From: an uncultured Arenicella sp. | GTDB lineage: Bacteria; Pseudomonadota; Gammaproteobacteria; Arenicellales; Arenicellaceae | Assembly (NCBI GenBank): GCA_937973905.1 | Contig: CALJJR010000001.1 | Coordinates: 1-64,000, forward strand | DNA: 64,000 bases | Direction of reading: 5' to 3' | Shown: one piece after another, positions 37,789-46,854 of the stretch | How positions within the stretch are numbered: position 1 is the stretch's first letter | Layout of the letters: each line of letters starts with the position of its first letter | Notes under the pieces: model-generated | Databases searched by the model: none | Told to the model about the DNA's origin: nothing | The model's input: only the letters and a program-made list of their open reading frames with translations | Translations under genes and position numbers: made by a program

Positions 37789-38841
37789 ATGAAGAATGTA
37801 ACGCTGGGTAGCTCAGGCCTGCAAGTGTCTGAAGTATGTCTTGGCACCATGACGTGGGGATTACAAAACACGGAATCAGAAGCACACCAACAAATCGACT
37901 ACGCTTTAGAGCGGGGCGTTAACTTTTTGGATACCGCCGAAATGTATCCCGTTCCTCCTAGCTCAGAAAAGTACGGTTTGACAGAACAATACATCGGAAC
38001 TTGGCTGCAAAAAAATCCACATAAACGCACCGATATCATTTTGGCCAGCAAGATTGCCGGCATTGGTGTGCCGTGGGTACGTAACGGCGAGGGAATATCT
38101 GGCAAGGAAGTCATTCTTGCCGTGGACCGCTCTCTACAACGTCTACAAACTGACTATTTGGATTTATTTCAACTGCATTGGATCAATCGCAGTTCACCAC
38201 ACTTTTCCAGGCACTGGCCGGGCATGATCAATTACGCCAGCTTTGATGTTGAGCGTGAAAAAGCCGAACATCTAGACATCCTGAGTGGATTAGATCAATG
38301 CGTAAAAGCCGGAAAAATTAGACATTGCGGCTTATCAAATGAAACACCTTGGGGCATCAATCAATACCTTCAGCTCGCTAAAGATAACGGCTTGCCGCGC
38401 ATGGTATCTGTGCAGAATGAATTCAACTTGCTGCATCTCACGGATCTTCCGCATGTGATGGAAACCTGTGTGCTAGAAGACATTGCTTATCTGCCTTGGT
38501 CTCCTTTAGCTGGCGGTGCTCTGTCGGGCAAATACCGCAATGGCGCAAAGCCGGAAGGTTGCCGTTGGACCATGCAGCAACGCAACGGCATCTTTCGAGA
38601 TACAACACTCTCACATCTTGCCATAGAGGAGTACTACCAGGTTGCCAAAGCCAACAACCTTAGTTTGGCGCAACTATCATTGGCTTGGGTAAACCAATAT
38701 CATGGGGTTACGTCCACAATAATCGGCGCAACTTCGATGCAACAATTGGCTGAAAACATTGACGCATTCGAGTTATCCCTAGATAGCGATATGCTCGCCG
38801 CAGTAGAGCGCGTCTATCGCCAATACCCAGTGCCGTTTTAG
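37789..38841 (+). CDS. tas: aldo/keto reductase, Tas family
   Basis: NADPH-dependent carbonyl reductase. 350 residues, aligning along its whole length with E. coli Tas (346) by recognisable blocks: CLGTMTWGLQNTESEAHQQIDYA, TAEMYPVPP, QTDYLDLFQLHW, AGKIRHCGLSNETPWG, LAYLPWSPLAGGALSGKY. The AKR tetrad is present: Asp (FLDTAEMY), Tyr (EMYP), Lys (ILASKIAG), His (QLHWIN). GAGG lies eight bases before the ATG. Substrate unknown. Follows the AddA-like gene by 25 bp and may be cotranscribed. Confidence 0.92.
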   Translation: MKNVTLGSSGLQVSEVCLGTMTWGLQNTESEAHQQIDYALERGVNFLDTAEMYPVPPSSEKYGLTEQYIGTWLQKNPHKRTDIILASKIAGIGVPWVRNGEGISGKEVILAVDRSLQRLQTDYLDLFQLHWINRSSPHFSRHWPGMINYASFDVEREKAEHLDILSGLDQCVKAGKIRHCGLSNETPWGINQYLQLAKDNGLPRMVSVQNEFNLLHLTDLPHVMETCVLEDIAYLPWSPLAGGALSGKYRNGAKPEGCRWTMQQRNGIFRDTTLSHLAIEEYYQVAKANNLSLAQLSLAWVNQYHGVTSTIIGATSMQQLAENIDAFELSLDSDMLAAVERVYRQYPVPF

Positions 38842-38882
38842 GCTCATTCCCCTTAAATCATCAATCTGAGAAAGCCCTTGTT

Positions 38883-41102
38883 ATGAAGCGTAATTATTAT
38901 TTGATTAGCCTCCTAGTTTGTATCGCTGCTTGCACGCCAAATTCCGAACCGTCTCAGAATAGTTCAACACCTAATGCTGAAGAAGAACCATCGCAATTAT
39001 CAATGACATCGTATCCAAGACTCAAACAACTCGCTCGTTCTGCACCCGTGGCCGACACCAAACCACACCAAGAAGAACATCATGGAATCACGCTATCCGA
39101 TCCTTACCACTGGCTTAAAGACCAGGGTTATCCAGAAGTTGACGACAAGGAAGTGCTCAACTATTTGAAAGCTGAGAATGAGTATTACTACGAATTTCTG
39201 AAGCCGCATCAACCATTGGCTGATGCGGTTTTCGAGGAATTTAAAGGCCGTACCGATGAGACAGAAGAATCGGTGCCTTATCAAGACAACGGTTATGAGT
39301 ACCGTTGGTTTTATCGTGAAGGGGAAGAGTACCGAACGCGGAGCCGTAAAAATTTAGCCACTGGCGAAGAACAAGTTTTCCTCGATGAAACCGAGCTTGC
39401 CAAGGGGCATGATTACTTTGTTCTAGGCGGCTGGTCGATAAGCCCAGACAATCAGCTGTTGGCGTACTCATTCGATACATCTGGTGATGAGCGTTACCAA
39501 GTAAAAATCAAAAACTTAGCGACCGGTGAGCACCTCCAAGATGAACTCGCAGACGTGCAAGGGTCTGTCGAATTTAGTGCCGATGGCACATCCTTGGTGT
39601 ATGCGCTGCTGGAGCCAAATCGATGGCTGTCGAAAAATATCAAGGCCCACAAAATTGGTTCATCACAAGACCAAGACTCAACGCTGTACTACGAAAAAGA
39701 TGATGGCTTCTTTATTGGCTTTGGTTTAACCAGTAGCAAAGAGTACTTTTTGTTTGTCTCCACACAAGGAGAAGTGCAAGAAAGTTACGCCCAGCGCGCT
39801 GATTTGAGCGGCGAGCCTGTGCAACTGGTACCTCGCAGCGCCGGCTTTCAGCAAACCATTGATCATGCACATGGGCACTTTTACATCCTCGCGAATGATA
39901 CCCATAAAAACTCGCGTTTGATTCGAGTTAGCGATAAAGCGCCGACGATGGATCGCTGGCAAACATTGCAAGAAGGATCTGATGAGAACTATCTTCTGAA
40001 CATTCAAACCTTTGACTCTTTCTTCGTCCTCGAATCCAGAGTAAATGGCTTGGAGCAAATGGAAATCCTCGAATACCCAGGCGGTGCTGATGAGTTGACC
40101 CGCCGTTCAATCAAGTTTCCAGAAACGGTTTTTTCAGTGGGTTTAGGCGTCAACCCGGAATTCAATCAGAAGCACCTGCGCTTGAGCTACGAGTCGATGA
40201 TTACCCCTGACACGGTGTTTGATTACGATATTGTCAACCAAACACTCGAGAATCGAAAAGTGCAGAAGGTGCCATCCGGCTATAACAAGAACGATTACGA
40301 AACCGAACGGATCATGGTTACTGCTCGTGATGGCGCTAGCGTTCCGGTGACCTTGGTTTATCGGAAAGGTTTTAAACGTGATGGCTCACAGCCAATGTGG
40401 CTGTACGGCTATGGCGCGTACGCCGCTACGATTTCTCCTAGCTTCTCAACACTTCGCTTAAGCGCACTTGATCGAGGATTCTCATACGCCGTAGCACATG
40501 TTCGTGGTGGCGCAATGATGGGCTATCAATGGTATCTCGATGGCAAGCTAGAAAAGCGTGAGAATACGTTCAACGATTTTGTAGACGTGGCTAATGGATT
40601 GATAAAAATGAACTACGCTCGCGCGGGAAACATTTCAATCTCAGGCCGCAGTGCAGGTGGCGAACTTATGGGGGCAGCCGTACTGCAAGCTCCAGAGCTT
40701 TGGCGCTCGGTCAATCTAGGTGTCCCTTTTGTGGATGTGCTCAACACCATGCTCGACGCATCGCTTCCGTTAACTCCGCCTGAATGGAAAGAATGGGGGA
40801 ATCCAATCGAAAGCGCTGACGACTTTAAATTGATTCAAAGCTACTCGCCGTACGACAACATCGGCGCGCGCGAATATCCACCGATGTTTGTCTCTGGGGG
40901 CCTCAACGACCCTCGAGTCACCTACTGGGAGCCGGCAAAATGGACCGCTAAAATGCGCGCTCTAAAGACGGATGAGAACCTGCTAGTAATGCGAATCAAT
41001 ATGGGCGCCGGGCACTTTGCAAACAGCGGCCGCTATGGCCGATTAAAAGACTATGCCGAAGAATATGCTTTTATGTTTCTGGCACACGGAATCGATAAAT
41101 AG
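38883..41102 (+). CDS. ptrB: oligopeptidase B-like S9 family serine peptidase, lipoprotein
   Basis: Prolyl-oligopeptidase-fold peptidase. 739 residues. The N-terminus is a lipoprotein signal (LISLLVCIAACTPNSE), unusual because classical OpdB is cytosolic. A seven-bladed propeller (about 80-440) precedes the alpha/beta-hydrolase domain with nucleophile ISGRSAGGELMGAA, Asp in GGLNDPRVTYWEP and His in GAGHFANSGR. The GxSAGG form and VRGGAMMGYQWYLDGKLEKRENTFNDF are typical of oligopeptidase B (cleaves after Arg/Lys in short peptides). A repeat array lies beyond its stop codon. Confidence 0.9.
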   Translation: MKRNYYLISLLVCIAACTPNSEPSQNSSTPNAEEEPSQLSMTSYPRLKQLARSAPVADTKPHQEEHHGITLSDPYHWLKDQGYPEVDDKEVLNYLKAENEYYYEFLKPHQPLADAVFEEFKGRTDETEESVPYQDNGYEYRWFYREGEEYRTRSRKNLATGEEQVFLDETELAKGHDYFVLGGWSISPDNQLLAYSFDTSGDERYQVKIKNLATGEHLQDELADVQGSVEFSADGTSLVYALLEPNRWLSKNIKAHKIGSSQDQDSTLYYEKDDGFFIGFGLTSSKEYFLFVSTQGEVQESYAQRADLSGEPVQLVPRSAGFQQTIDHAHGHFYILANDTHKNSRLIRVSDKAPTMDRWQTLQEGSDENYLLNIQTFDSFFVLESRVNGLEQMEILEYPGGADELTRRSIKFPETVFSVGLGVNPEFNQKHLRLSYESMITPDTVFDYDIVNQTLENRKVQKVPSGYNKNDYETERIMVTARDGASVPVTLVYRKGFKRDGSQPMWLYGYGAYAATISPSFSTLRLSALDRGFSYAVAHVRGGAMMGYQWYLDGKLEKRENTFNDFVDVANGLIKMNYARAGNISISGRSAGGELMGAAVLQAPELWRSVNLGVPFVDVLNTMLDASLPLTPPEWKEWGNPIESADDFKLIQSYSPYDNIGAREYPPMFVSGGLNDPRVTYWEPAKWTAKMRALKTDENLLVMRINMGAGHFANSGRYGRLKDYAEEYAFMFLAHGIDK

Positions 41103-41146
41103 CTAAGTTCGCCAGTTACACCATATCCATATGATGAAGGCATAAA

Positions 41147-41176
41147 GATTCGCCGCTTAAAAAAATGCGGCGAATC
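41147..41176. terminator. perfect hairpin after ptrB, possible bidirectional terminator
   Basis: GATTCGCCGC, loop TTAAAAAAAT, GCGGCGAATC: ten perfect pairs. It lies 45 bp after the ptrB stop. No T-run follows on the + strand, so it may be a structural or Rho-type end rather than a classical intrinsic terminator. Confidence 0.45.
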
Positions 41177-41183
41177 AGTTCCT

Positions 41184-41350
41184 TTAGCTCGGACGGCCTA
41201 GGCCGTCGTGAGCGCTAGCGAACGTAGCGAACAAAAGCCCTTAGCCCGAACGGCATGGGCCGTTGTGAGCGCTAGCGAACGTAGCGAATTAAAGCCTTAG
41301 CCCGGGTGGCCTAGGCCGCCGTGAGCGCTAGCGAACGTAGCGAATCAAAG
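41184..41350. repeat. three tandem ~57-bp palindromic repeats
   Basis: Three head-to-tail units beginning at 41184, 41241 and 41297. Shared core: TGAGCGCTAGCGAACGTAGCGAA, identical in all three, followed by an A-rich link (CAAAAGCC, TTAAAGCC, TCAAAGC) and preceded by TTAGCYCG plus a variable hairpin. The hairpin arms are GACGGCC/GGCCGTC, AACGGC/GCCGTT and GGTGGCC/GGCCGCC, so paired bases change together. The core carries a second small stem CGCTA/TAGCG. The third unit runs over the stop codon of the peroxiredoxin gene. No copy was seen elsewhere in the window. Looks like a REP/BIME-type element. Confidence 0.85.
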
Positions 41351-41818
41351 CTGTTCTAAAACCGTCTCTGCACCGCTAACTTTAAAATCACCGCCCTCTT
41401 CGAGATTGATGTGCGTTACCTTACCATCATCAACAATCATCGAGTAACGTCGTGAACGAACACCACCAAAATCACCGGTGTCCAGCACTAGATCCATGGC
41501 CTTGGTTAGCGCGGCGCCACCATCGGCAATCATTACGATATGCTCTGCATTTTGAGCCGCTTGCCACGACTTCATAACAAATGCATCGTTAACAGACAAA
41601 CACGCAATAAAATCTACACCCTTATCCTTAATAGCATCGTGGTGGACGACGTAGCCAGGCAAATGAGTCTCTGAGCAGGTTGGTGTAAATGCCCCTGGCA
41701 GCGCCATCAAAACGGCTTTTTTACCAACAAAGTAGTCACTCGCAGTCACGTTACTTTGCCCTTCTTTATCAATCACTGTAATAGTCGCTGCCGGAATGGC
41801 ATCACCCACTTGAATCAT
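41345..41818 (-). CDS. peroxiredoxin (Prx5-like, AhpC/TSA superfamily)
   Basis: Thiol peroxidase reducing H2O2 and organic peroxides. 157 residues from the ATG at 41818, which has GGAG six bases upstream; the ORF track starts four codons earlier. The peroxidatic Cys is in PGAFTPTCSETHLPGY (about residue 47), with the conserved Pro/Thr and an Arg in GGVRSRRYSMIV. Only two Cys are visible (one is in FIACLSVND), fitting the 1-Cys or atypical Prx5 type probably recycled by glutathione/glutaredoxin; no fused glutaredoxin domain. The stop codon lies inside the third repeat unit. Confidence 0.93.
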   Translation of the reverse strand: MIQVGDAIPAATITVIDKEGQSNVTASDYFVGKKAVLMALPGAFTPTCSETHLPGYVVHHDAIKDKGVDFIACLSVNDAFVMKSWQAAQNAEHIVMIADGGAALTKAMDLVLDTGDFGGVRSRRYSMIVDDGKVTHINLEEGGDFKVSGAETVLEQL

Positions 41819-41888
41819 GTTGGTCTCCAATAGTTTGGTTGGGGTGGAGATTATATAGCACTGGGGCGAAACTCGAAGTATTGTCCGC

Positions 41889-42605
41889 TCAAATCCAATC
41901 AGCTTTTCTTAAATCTTCGATTCGGCTTCGCGCAACTGGAACAGTCCCACCCGACTTTAAATGCAAGACATAGTCTCTCCCTTGACGCGTTACCTTTGCA
42001 ACAGCTTGTTCGGCCACCCACCATGAACGATGCACTTGTAATCCGGCGACCTCTGCTAAAGTCTGGGTATAGTCTCGCATCCGTGCCCGCTTAAGCTCTT
42101 GTCCGTCCTCAGTGGTGACAATTAAATAGTGCTCCTGCGCTTGAACTAGCAATACGTTGGAATGTTTCTTTGCGGCAGGTCCCCGCTCCCGGTTTGCATC
42201 TAAAGCGAGTAACACTAAGCCCACGCCGCCAACGGCAGCGACTGGAGGAACGAGAAACAGCCAAAAATCAAAAAACGGATCGCGCGCTTTTGGCAGAAAA
42301 CCAATCATTTTTAGTAAATCAAGCTGTAATGCAAGAACCAAGCTACAAATCAGCAAAGAGCTGATTATCGCTCCCCATCTACGCAGATTGAGATCAAGCA
42401 ACTTTGCGTGAACAATCGCGACTTGAGAAACGATTAAGCCGCATATCGTTAACCATAAGCAAAGGCGATGCAAAAACGCTACTTCTTGCATTTGATAGGC
42501 TCGCCCTAAGCTCAGAACCAAAGCCAAAGCAACGACATAGGCGATGAGCAACAAGGTGGGTTTAGTAATTTGCGGCCTAAGACTATTCACGACAAATACG
42601 GACAC
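41889..42605 (-). CDS. membrane-bound LytTR-domain transcription regulator
   Basis: 238 residues. Four predicted transmembrane helices in the first 135 residues (LLLIAYVVALALVLSLG, LWLTICGLIVSQVAIV, IISSLLICSLVLALQL, FWLFLVPPVAAVGGVGLVLLAL), then a cytosolic LytTR DNA-binding domain (about 148-238): LLVQAQEHYLIVTTEDG, YTQTLAEVAGLQVHRSWWVAEQAV, GGTVPVARSRIEDLRKA. No receiver domain or sensor kinase is nearby, so it is a one-component membrane regulator. The start is GTG with no clear Shine-Dalgarno; a start a few codons later is possible. Target genes unknown. Confidence 0.82.
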   Translation of the reverse strand: MSVFVVNSLRPQITKPTLLLIAYVVALALVLSLGRAYQMQEVAFLHRLCLWLTICGLIVSQVAIVHAKLLDLNLRRWGAIISSLLICSLVLALQLDLLKMIGFLPKARDPFFDFWLFLVPPVAAVGGVGLVLLALDANRERGPAAKKHSNVLLVQAQEHYLIVTTEDGQELKRARMRDYTQTLAEVAGLQVHRSWWVAEQAVAKVTRQGRDYVLHLKSGGTVPVARSRIEDLRKADWI

Positions 42606-42675
42606 TTCATGACTTAAACATTGTGATTACGCATCAAAATCATAGCATTACCAAAAACCATATTTGAGAGATACC

Positions 42676-43176
42676 ATGAAATACCTTAGCTCGATTATCT
42701 TTGTCATCGCGGTTACTGCTAGTTTTCACTCCGGGGCACAAGACCGCAGGGAGATTCCACCTTTTAAAGCAACAGGTGAACCAGCCGACCAACAAGTTGA
42801 AGAAATTCAGCTCGTGCTCGAAGAATACCGCCGCGCGTGGAATCAGCTCGACGCCGATGCACTCAGCGCATTGCATAGCCAAGATACCGAGTGGATTAAT
42901 GCCTACGCACGAATGTTTCGAGGCAGAGAGTCGTTACAAAAATTTTTAAGCGCACGCTTGTTTCCGCAATTCTCTCAACAACTCGCAAGTGGTCTAAATC
43001 TGGATATCCAAGCAATCTCAATACGCTACTTAAGTGAGAAAATTGTTGTCGCGCATCTTTTTACCGATTTCCAATTAGCAGGAGAAACAGCGCGACGCAC
43101 ACACTTCCATTTAGTGCTTGAAGATCAAGAGCATGGATGGAAGATTGTACATACCGCGATTATGGATGCGTTGTAA
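42676..43176 (+). CDS. exported SnoaL/NTF2-like protein (SgcJ/EcaC type)
   Basis: 166 residues. Signal peptide MKYLSSIIFVIAVTASFHSGAQ, then an NTF2-like domain: VEEIQLVLEEYRRAWNQLDADALSALHSQDTEWINAYARMFRGRESL is the typical two-helix start of DUF4440/SgcJ proteins, followed by the beta sheet with RRTHFHLVLEDQEHGWKIVHTAIMDA. Such domains bind small hydrophobic ligands or act as enzymes of many kinds; the function here is unknown. The ORF track uses a TTG four codons upstream; the ATG at 42676 gives a normal signal peptide. Divergent from the LytTR gene, 70 bp apart. Confidence 0.75.
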   Translation: MKYLSSIIFVIAVTASFHSGAQDRREIPPFKATGEPADQQVEEIQLVLEEYRRAWNQLDADALSALHSQDTEWINAYARMFRGRESLQKFLSARLFPQFSQQLASGLNLDIQAISIRYLSEKIVVAHLFTDFQLAGETARRTHFHLVLEDQEHGWKIVHTAIMDAL

Positions 43177-43262
43177 AACTACCCAGTAGGGTGATTTTCG
43201 TTGCCTAGAAAATCGCCTAAGCTCTTCACAAGAACAACACGAAACTGATCGAGGGACATCAG

Positions 43263-43664
43263 ATGAAGTTACTTTTGAAAATAATTGCAGTAATTTTCGT
43301 TCTTGGCGCACTAGGTGGCGGGGTTGCCTTTTACATGACGGCCGAGCTGCCTAAAGTTGCTAATGCCTTCTTTACGGCTGCTAAGAACGGCGATGACACC
43401 ACCGCCCAATCATTGTTGTCGAACGGCTTTAAACTCTCAACACCTTATCCTGAGTTAAAGGCTTACCTTAGTTCTCATGGGCTCGATACGGTTACCGACT
43501 CATCATGGAACAATCGTTCGTTCAGCGGTAGCAATGGTAAGTTAGAAGGCAAGGTGACTACCGCCAAGGGAGATATGCCGTTATCAGTGAGCTTTCTCAA
43601 AAGTGATGGTAAATGGCAGATCCATGGTTTGAGTATTCCCGCAGCTGGATTGAGTACAGGATAG
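43263..43664 (+). CDS. uncharacterised membrane-anchored protein
   Basis: 133 residues. One N-terminal helix (LKIIAVIFVLGALGGGVAFYM) followed by a periplasmic domain beginning LPKVANAFFTAAKNGDDTTAQSLLSNGFK. The helix pair followed by beta strands (NGKLEGKVTTAKGDMPLSVSFLKSDGKWQIHGLSI) resembles DUF4878/NTF2-like periplasmic domains. A GAGG-like ribosome site (cGAGGGacatcag) precedes the ATG. It ends before a shared terminator. Function unknown. Confidence 0.65.
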   Translation: MKLLLKIIAVIFVLGALGGGVAFYMTAELPKVANAFFTAAKNGDDTTAQSLLSNGFKLSTPYPELKAYLSSHGLDTVTDSSWNNRSFSGSNGKLEGKVTTAKGDMPLSVSFLKSDGKWQIHGLSIPAAGLSTG

Positions 43665-43717
43665 AAAAACTCATGTCTTGAGTACTCTACAAATCATCGT
43701 AATTTTGACAATAAAAA

Positions 43718-43741
43718 AGCCCGGCTAAGCCGAGCTTTTTT
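43718..43741. terminator. bidirectional intrinsic terminator
   Basis: AGCCCGGC, loop TAA, GCCGAGCT, one C/A mismatch, followed by TTTTTT on the + strand and flanked by AAAAAA on the left, so it can serve both the + gene ending at 43664 and the minus gene ending at 43762. Confidence 0.85.
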
Positions 43742-43761
43742 GTTCCAAAAAATACTTCCGA

Positions 43762-44064
43762 TTATTCAGGCGCTACTTCTTCTGCAGCAGCCTCAACATC
43801 GTCTTGCAACTTCTTCATATCTGCTTCAGCTTGCGCCGCATCAATTTTTGCTTTGAGATCATCGCCGCTAACATCTGCCTGCATTGCCTTTACTTTGGCT
43901 TTGGCCGCTTCAACCTCGTCGGCGGCCATTTCAGCCATTTCGCTACTCTTGCCTTCGGCCATCTCCATGGCTTCTTCAGCTTTTTCATGGTGACCGGCAA
44001 GTGCTGAAAAACTGAATGCGGTGATCGCCGCACCGATAAGTGATCTACTAATTAATTTTTGCAT
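43762..44064 (-). CDS. small exported Ala/Glu-rich coiled-coil protein
   Basis: 100 residues. Signal peptide MQKLISRSLIGAAITAFSFSALAG, mature part almost entirely helical and highly charged: runs of Ala, Glu, Lys and Met with heptad-like spacing (AEEAMEMAEGKSSEMAEMAADEVEAAKAKVKAMQ). No cysteine and no aromatic residue apart from the signal. Possibly a periplasmic or surface coiled coil; I do not recognise a family. Low sequence complexity makes homology hard to judge. Preceded by a long spacer toward ung. Confidence 0.6.
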   Translation of the reverse strand: MQKLISRSLIGAAITAFSFSALAGHHEKAEEAMEMAEGKSSEMAEMAADEVEAAKAKVKAMQADVSGDDLKAKIDAAQAEADMKKLQDDVEAAAEEVAPE

Positions 44065-44252
44065 GATTTTCCTCAGCTCATTAAAGAGCGAACTGTCTGT
44101 GATTTAGGTAGGGCTTTCAAACAATGATAGAAAGCTCAAAGAGTGTAAATTTGTCGTTCCGCAGTGTGCATTGTGTTAAGCATCGTTAATCTATCAGTAA
44201 CAATTAAACACCGCTCGGCTTGAACACAATTAGTACGATAAACTCCTCACCT

Positions 44253-44945
44253 ATGAAGAATCGCACGATTGAACTCGATACCGCCTGGCTAGATCACTTG
44301 CGAGCAGAGTTTGAACAAGAATATATGCGAGCACTATCCAAATTCCTGCGCGATGAAAAAAGCCTCGGTAAACCCATATATCCACCTGGACCTGATATCT
44401 TTGCCGCATTGAATGCAACCCCATTGGACCAGGTAAAAGTGGTTGTTCTAGGCCAGGACCCTTACCACGGCCCTGGGCAAGCACATGGCTTGAGTTTTTC
44501 TGTTCCTCGTGGCGTTAAGATCCCTCCATCTTTACAAAACATCTACAAAGAACTCGAATCTGATCTAGGGATGCCCAGACCGAATCACGGGCATTTACGG
44601 GCTTGGGCAAAACAAGGCGTGCTGCTTCTTAATAGCGTATTGACGGTTCAGGCAGGGAATGCCGGCAGTCACCAAGGTAAAGGATGGGAGCGTTTTACTG
44701 ATGCAGTGGTCAATGTTATCAATCAAAACGCGCAATCCAGTGTATTTTTATTGTGGGGCGCGTATGCGCAGAAAAAAGGCGCCAACATAAACCAAAACAA
44801 ACACTTGGTACTTCAAGCGCCGCATCCCTCACCCTTGTCTGCGCACCGTGGTTTTCTTGGTTGCCGACATTTCTCGCAGGCTAATGCTTGGCTTCAAGAA
44901 CGCGGGAGGTCAACGATTGACTGGCAGCAGCTCGACGAATCTTGA
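44253..44945 (+). CDS. ung: uracil-DNA glycosylase
   Basis: Removes uracil from DNA at the start of base excision repair. 230 residues (E. coli 229). Family 1 motifs: [21 protein letters not shown] with the catalytic Asp (about 69), [10 protein letters not shown], and the leucine-loop region [19 protein letters not shown]. The ORF track begins at a TTG 33 bp upstream; the ATG at 44253 fits homologues. Its stop overlaps the dinB start by four bases (TTGA), coupling glycosylase and lesion-bypass polymerase. Confidence 0.95.
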   Translation: MKNRTIELDTAWLDHLRAEFEQEYMRALSKFLRDEKSLGKPIYPPGPDIFAALNATPLDQVKVVVLGQDPYHGPGQAHGLSFSVPRGVKIPPSLQNIYKELESDLGMPRPNHGHLRAWAKQGVLLLNSVLTVQAGNAGSHQGKGWERFTDAVVNVINQNAQSSVFLLWGAYAQKKGANINQNKHLVLQAPHPSPLSAHRGFLGCRHFSQANAWLQERGRSTIDWQQLDES

Positions 44946-46048
44946 GAAAAATTCTCCACATAGATATGGATGCATTCTATGCATCCGTCGAACAACGCGA
45001 TGACCCAAGTCTGCGCGGCCAGCCAGTAATTGTTGGGGGCAGACCGGAACAACGTGGCGTAGTTGCGGCCTGTAGTTATGAAGCGCGTGCTTTTGGAGTG
45101 CACTCTGCCATGCCCTCATCACGCGCGCTGAAATTATGCCCTAACGCTGTTTTTCTACGGCCGCGTTTCGATGCTTACAATGAAGCCTCTCAACGTATTC
45201 ATGAGATTTTCAAGGAATTTACTCGGGCTATTGAACCTTTATCATTGGATGAAGCCTACCTTGATGTAACTGAGCTGGCACAGCGGGCCAAATCAGCGAC
45301 AGAAATTGCACTCGAGATTAAAAGACTGATTCAGGAGCGAGTCAATTTGACCGCTTCAGCAGGTGTTTCATACAACAAATTTTTGGCTAAGATTGCGTCG
45401 GATATGGACAAACCCGATGGGATATTCGTGATCCGGCCAGAACAGGCTGGCGCATTTATCGAAGACCTTCCCATACGCAAATTTCACGGCATCGGTAAAG
45501 TGACTGAAAAAAAGATGCAATCTTTAGGAATCTTCAAAGGCGCAGATCTGAAAAAACTGAGCAAGATACAACTGCAAACACAGTTCGGCCAAATTGGGTC
45601 GTACTATTACAATATTGCGCGCGGTATAGATGACCGACCCGTGAGCCCAGATAGAAAACGCAAATCCATTGGTAATGAAACAACGTTTGTTGAAAACGTT
45701 GTGGATAAAAAAGAGATCTGGGACACACTCAAGCGATTGGCGGGAAAAGTCGCCGAGTCACTTGGCAAAAAAGAAATGACGGCGCGTACAATTACACTAA
45801 AAGTACGTTATGCAAATTTTCAGTCCATCACTCGCAGCAAAACGCCACTCGAACCGATATCTCAGCTGAGTGACATGCTTGATGAACTTCCAGAACTATT
45901 ACGCAAAACCGAAGTTGGTCACAAACCAATCCGACTGATTGGCGTCACGCTGGCGAACTTACAATCAACTAAGGCCGAGATCAAAAGTGAAAATGAGCAA
46001 CAGGTCAAGGAGGAGCAGTTAGGATTGTTCTCGAATTCGCCACGGTGA
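44942..46048 (+). CDS. dinB: DNA polymerase IV
   Basis: Y-family translesion polymerase. 368 residues. Start is TTG inside the ung stop; the N-terminus [21 protein letters not shown] matches E. coli DinB exactly in position, so the start is well supported. Catalytic acids: Asp in HIDMDAF and Asp-Glu in [14 protein letters not shown]. The thumb HhH ([19 protein letters not shown]) and little finger are present. Near the C-terminus, QLGLF is a beta-clamp binding motif. No LexA box was recognised upstream; expression is probably driven from ung. Confidence 0.95.
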   Translation: MRKILHIDMDAFYASVEQRDDPSLRGQPVIVGGRPEQRGVVAACSYEARAFGVHSAMPSSRALKLCPNAVFLRPRFDAYNEASQRIHEIFKEFTRAIEPLSLDEAYLDVTELAQRAKSATEIALEIKRLIQERVNLTASAGVSYNKFLAKIASDMDKPDGIFVIRPEQAGAFIEDLPIRKFHGIGKVTEKKMQSLGIFKGADLKKLSKIQLQTQFGQIGSYYYNIARGIDDRPVSPDRKRKSIGNETTFVENVVDKKEIWDTLKRLAGKVAESLGKKEMTARTITLKVRYANFQSITRSKTPLEPISQLSDMLDELPELLRKTEVGHKPIRLIGVTLANLQSTKAEIKSENEQQVKEEQLGLFSNSPR

Positions 46049-46165
46049 GAATGTTACCCTCACGGTAGGTGCATTATGATGAATGAAGATTTGAACGATC
46101 CTAAACACAATGGTTGAGCACCGGCGTAAAACGCGCCAATAGAGACAAAACAACGGAACACAATA

Positions 46166-46714
46166 ATGATAAATCGTTTTTGTCGGCTGGTATTTTTTAA
46201 ATGGCTAGGCTGGCGTCAAATTGGGGAATTACCAACAGAGAAAAAATATCTGTTCGTAGCTCTACCTCACACCAGCAATTGGGATTTCATCTATGGGTGG
46301 TTAGCCGTGCGTTCAATGGGGCTAGACGTCACGATATTCGTCAAAGATGTCTTCTTTTTTTGGCCAATTACTTATTTCTGTCGGTTTTTCGGATTGGCGC
46401 CAGTCAATCGACGCGAAAGATCAAATTTTGTCGATGCAATTGCGGCTGAATTTGATCAACATGAGGAGCTTGCAGCACTGATTGCGCCCGAAGGCACACG
46501 CGCCTTCAAGCCAATGCTCAAAAGCGGGTACTACTATATCGCCAAAAAAGCGAACATCCCAATTGTCGTAGCTGGCCCTGATTACGAAAAAAAGACTTTT
46601 ACTTTAATGCCCGCACGCAAAGCACTAGCGACATTCGAAGAGGATGCGGCGCAAGTTATCGAATTTTGTAAGTCTATGACGGCAATCAAGCCAAACAAGA
46701 CCTTTACCAATTGA
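46166..46714 (+). CDS. PlsC-family 1-acyl-sn-glycerol-3-phosphate acyltransferase-like protein
   Basis: 182 residues. Short member of the PlsC/LPLAT superfamily. Block I HTSNWD (HX4D, with H and D catalytic), block II around GLAPVNRRERSNFVDA, block III APEGTRAFKPMLKSGYYYIA, block IV IPIVVAGPDY. One membrane-facing hydrophobic segment (VKDVFFFWPITYFCRFFGL). Substrate could be lysophosphatidate or another acyl acceptor; the short length and APEGTR variant suggest a side group rather than the housekeeping PlsC. Stands alone between dinB and the nucleotidase. Confidence 0.82.
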   Translation: MINRFCRLVFFKWLGWRQIGELPTEKKYLFVALPHTSNWDFIYGWLAVRSMGLDVTIFVKDVFFFWPITYFCRFFGLAPVNRRERSNFVDAIAAEFDQHEELAALIAPEGTRAFKPMLKSGYYYIAKKANIPIVVAGPDYEKKTFTLMPARKALATFEEDAAQVIEFCKSMTAIKPNKTFTN

Positions 46715-46854
46715 GTATCAAGGGGCTTGCTTTAGCCGAAATAGCCGGCAAAACCATCGATCTTCTAAACTAAATACTTTGTTAGAGTTTTACCCCTACC
46801 ACGTGGGCGCGTTACACTTCCGCGGCTGGGCTGAAAATATGGGTTGGCTAATCA

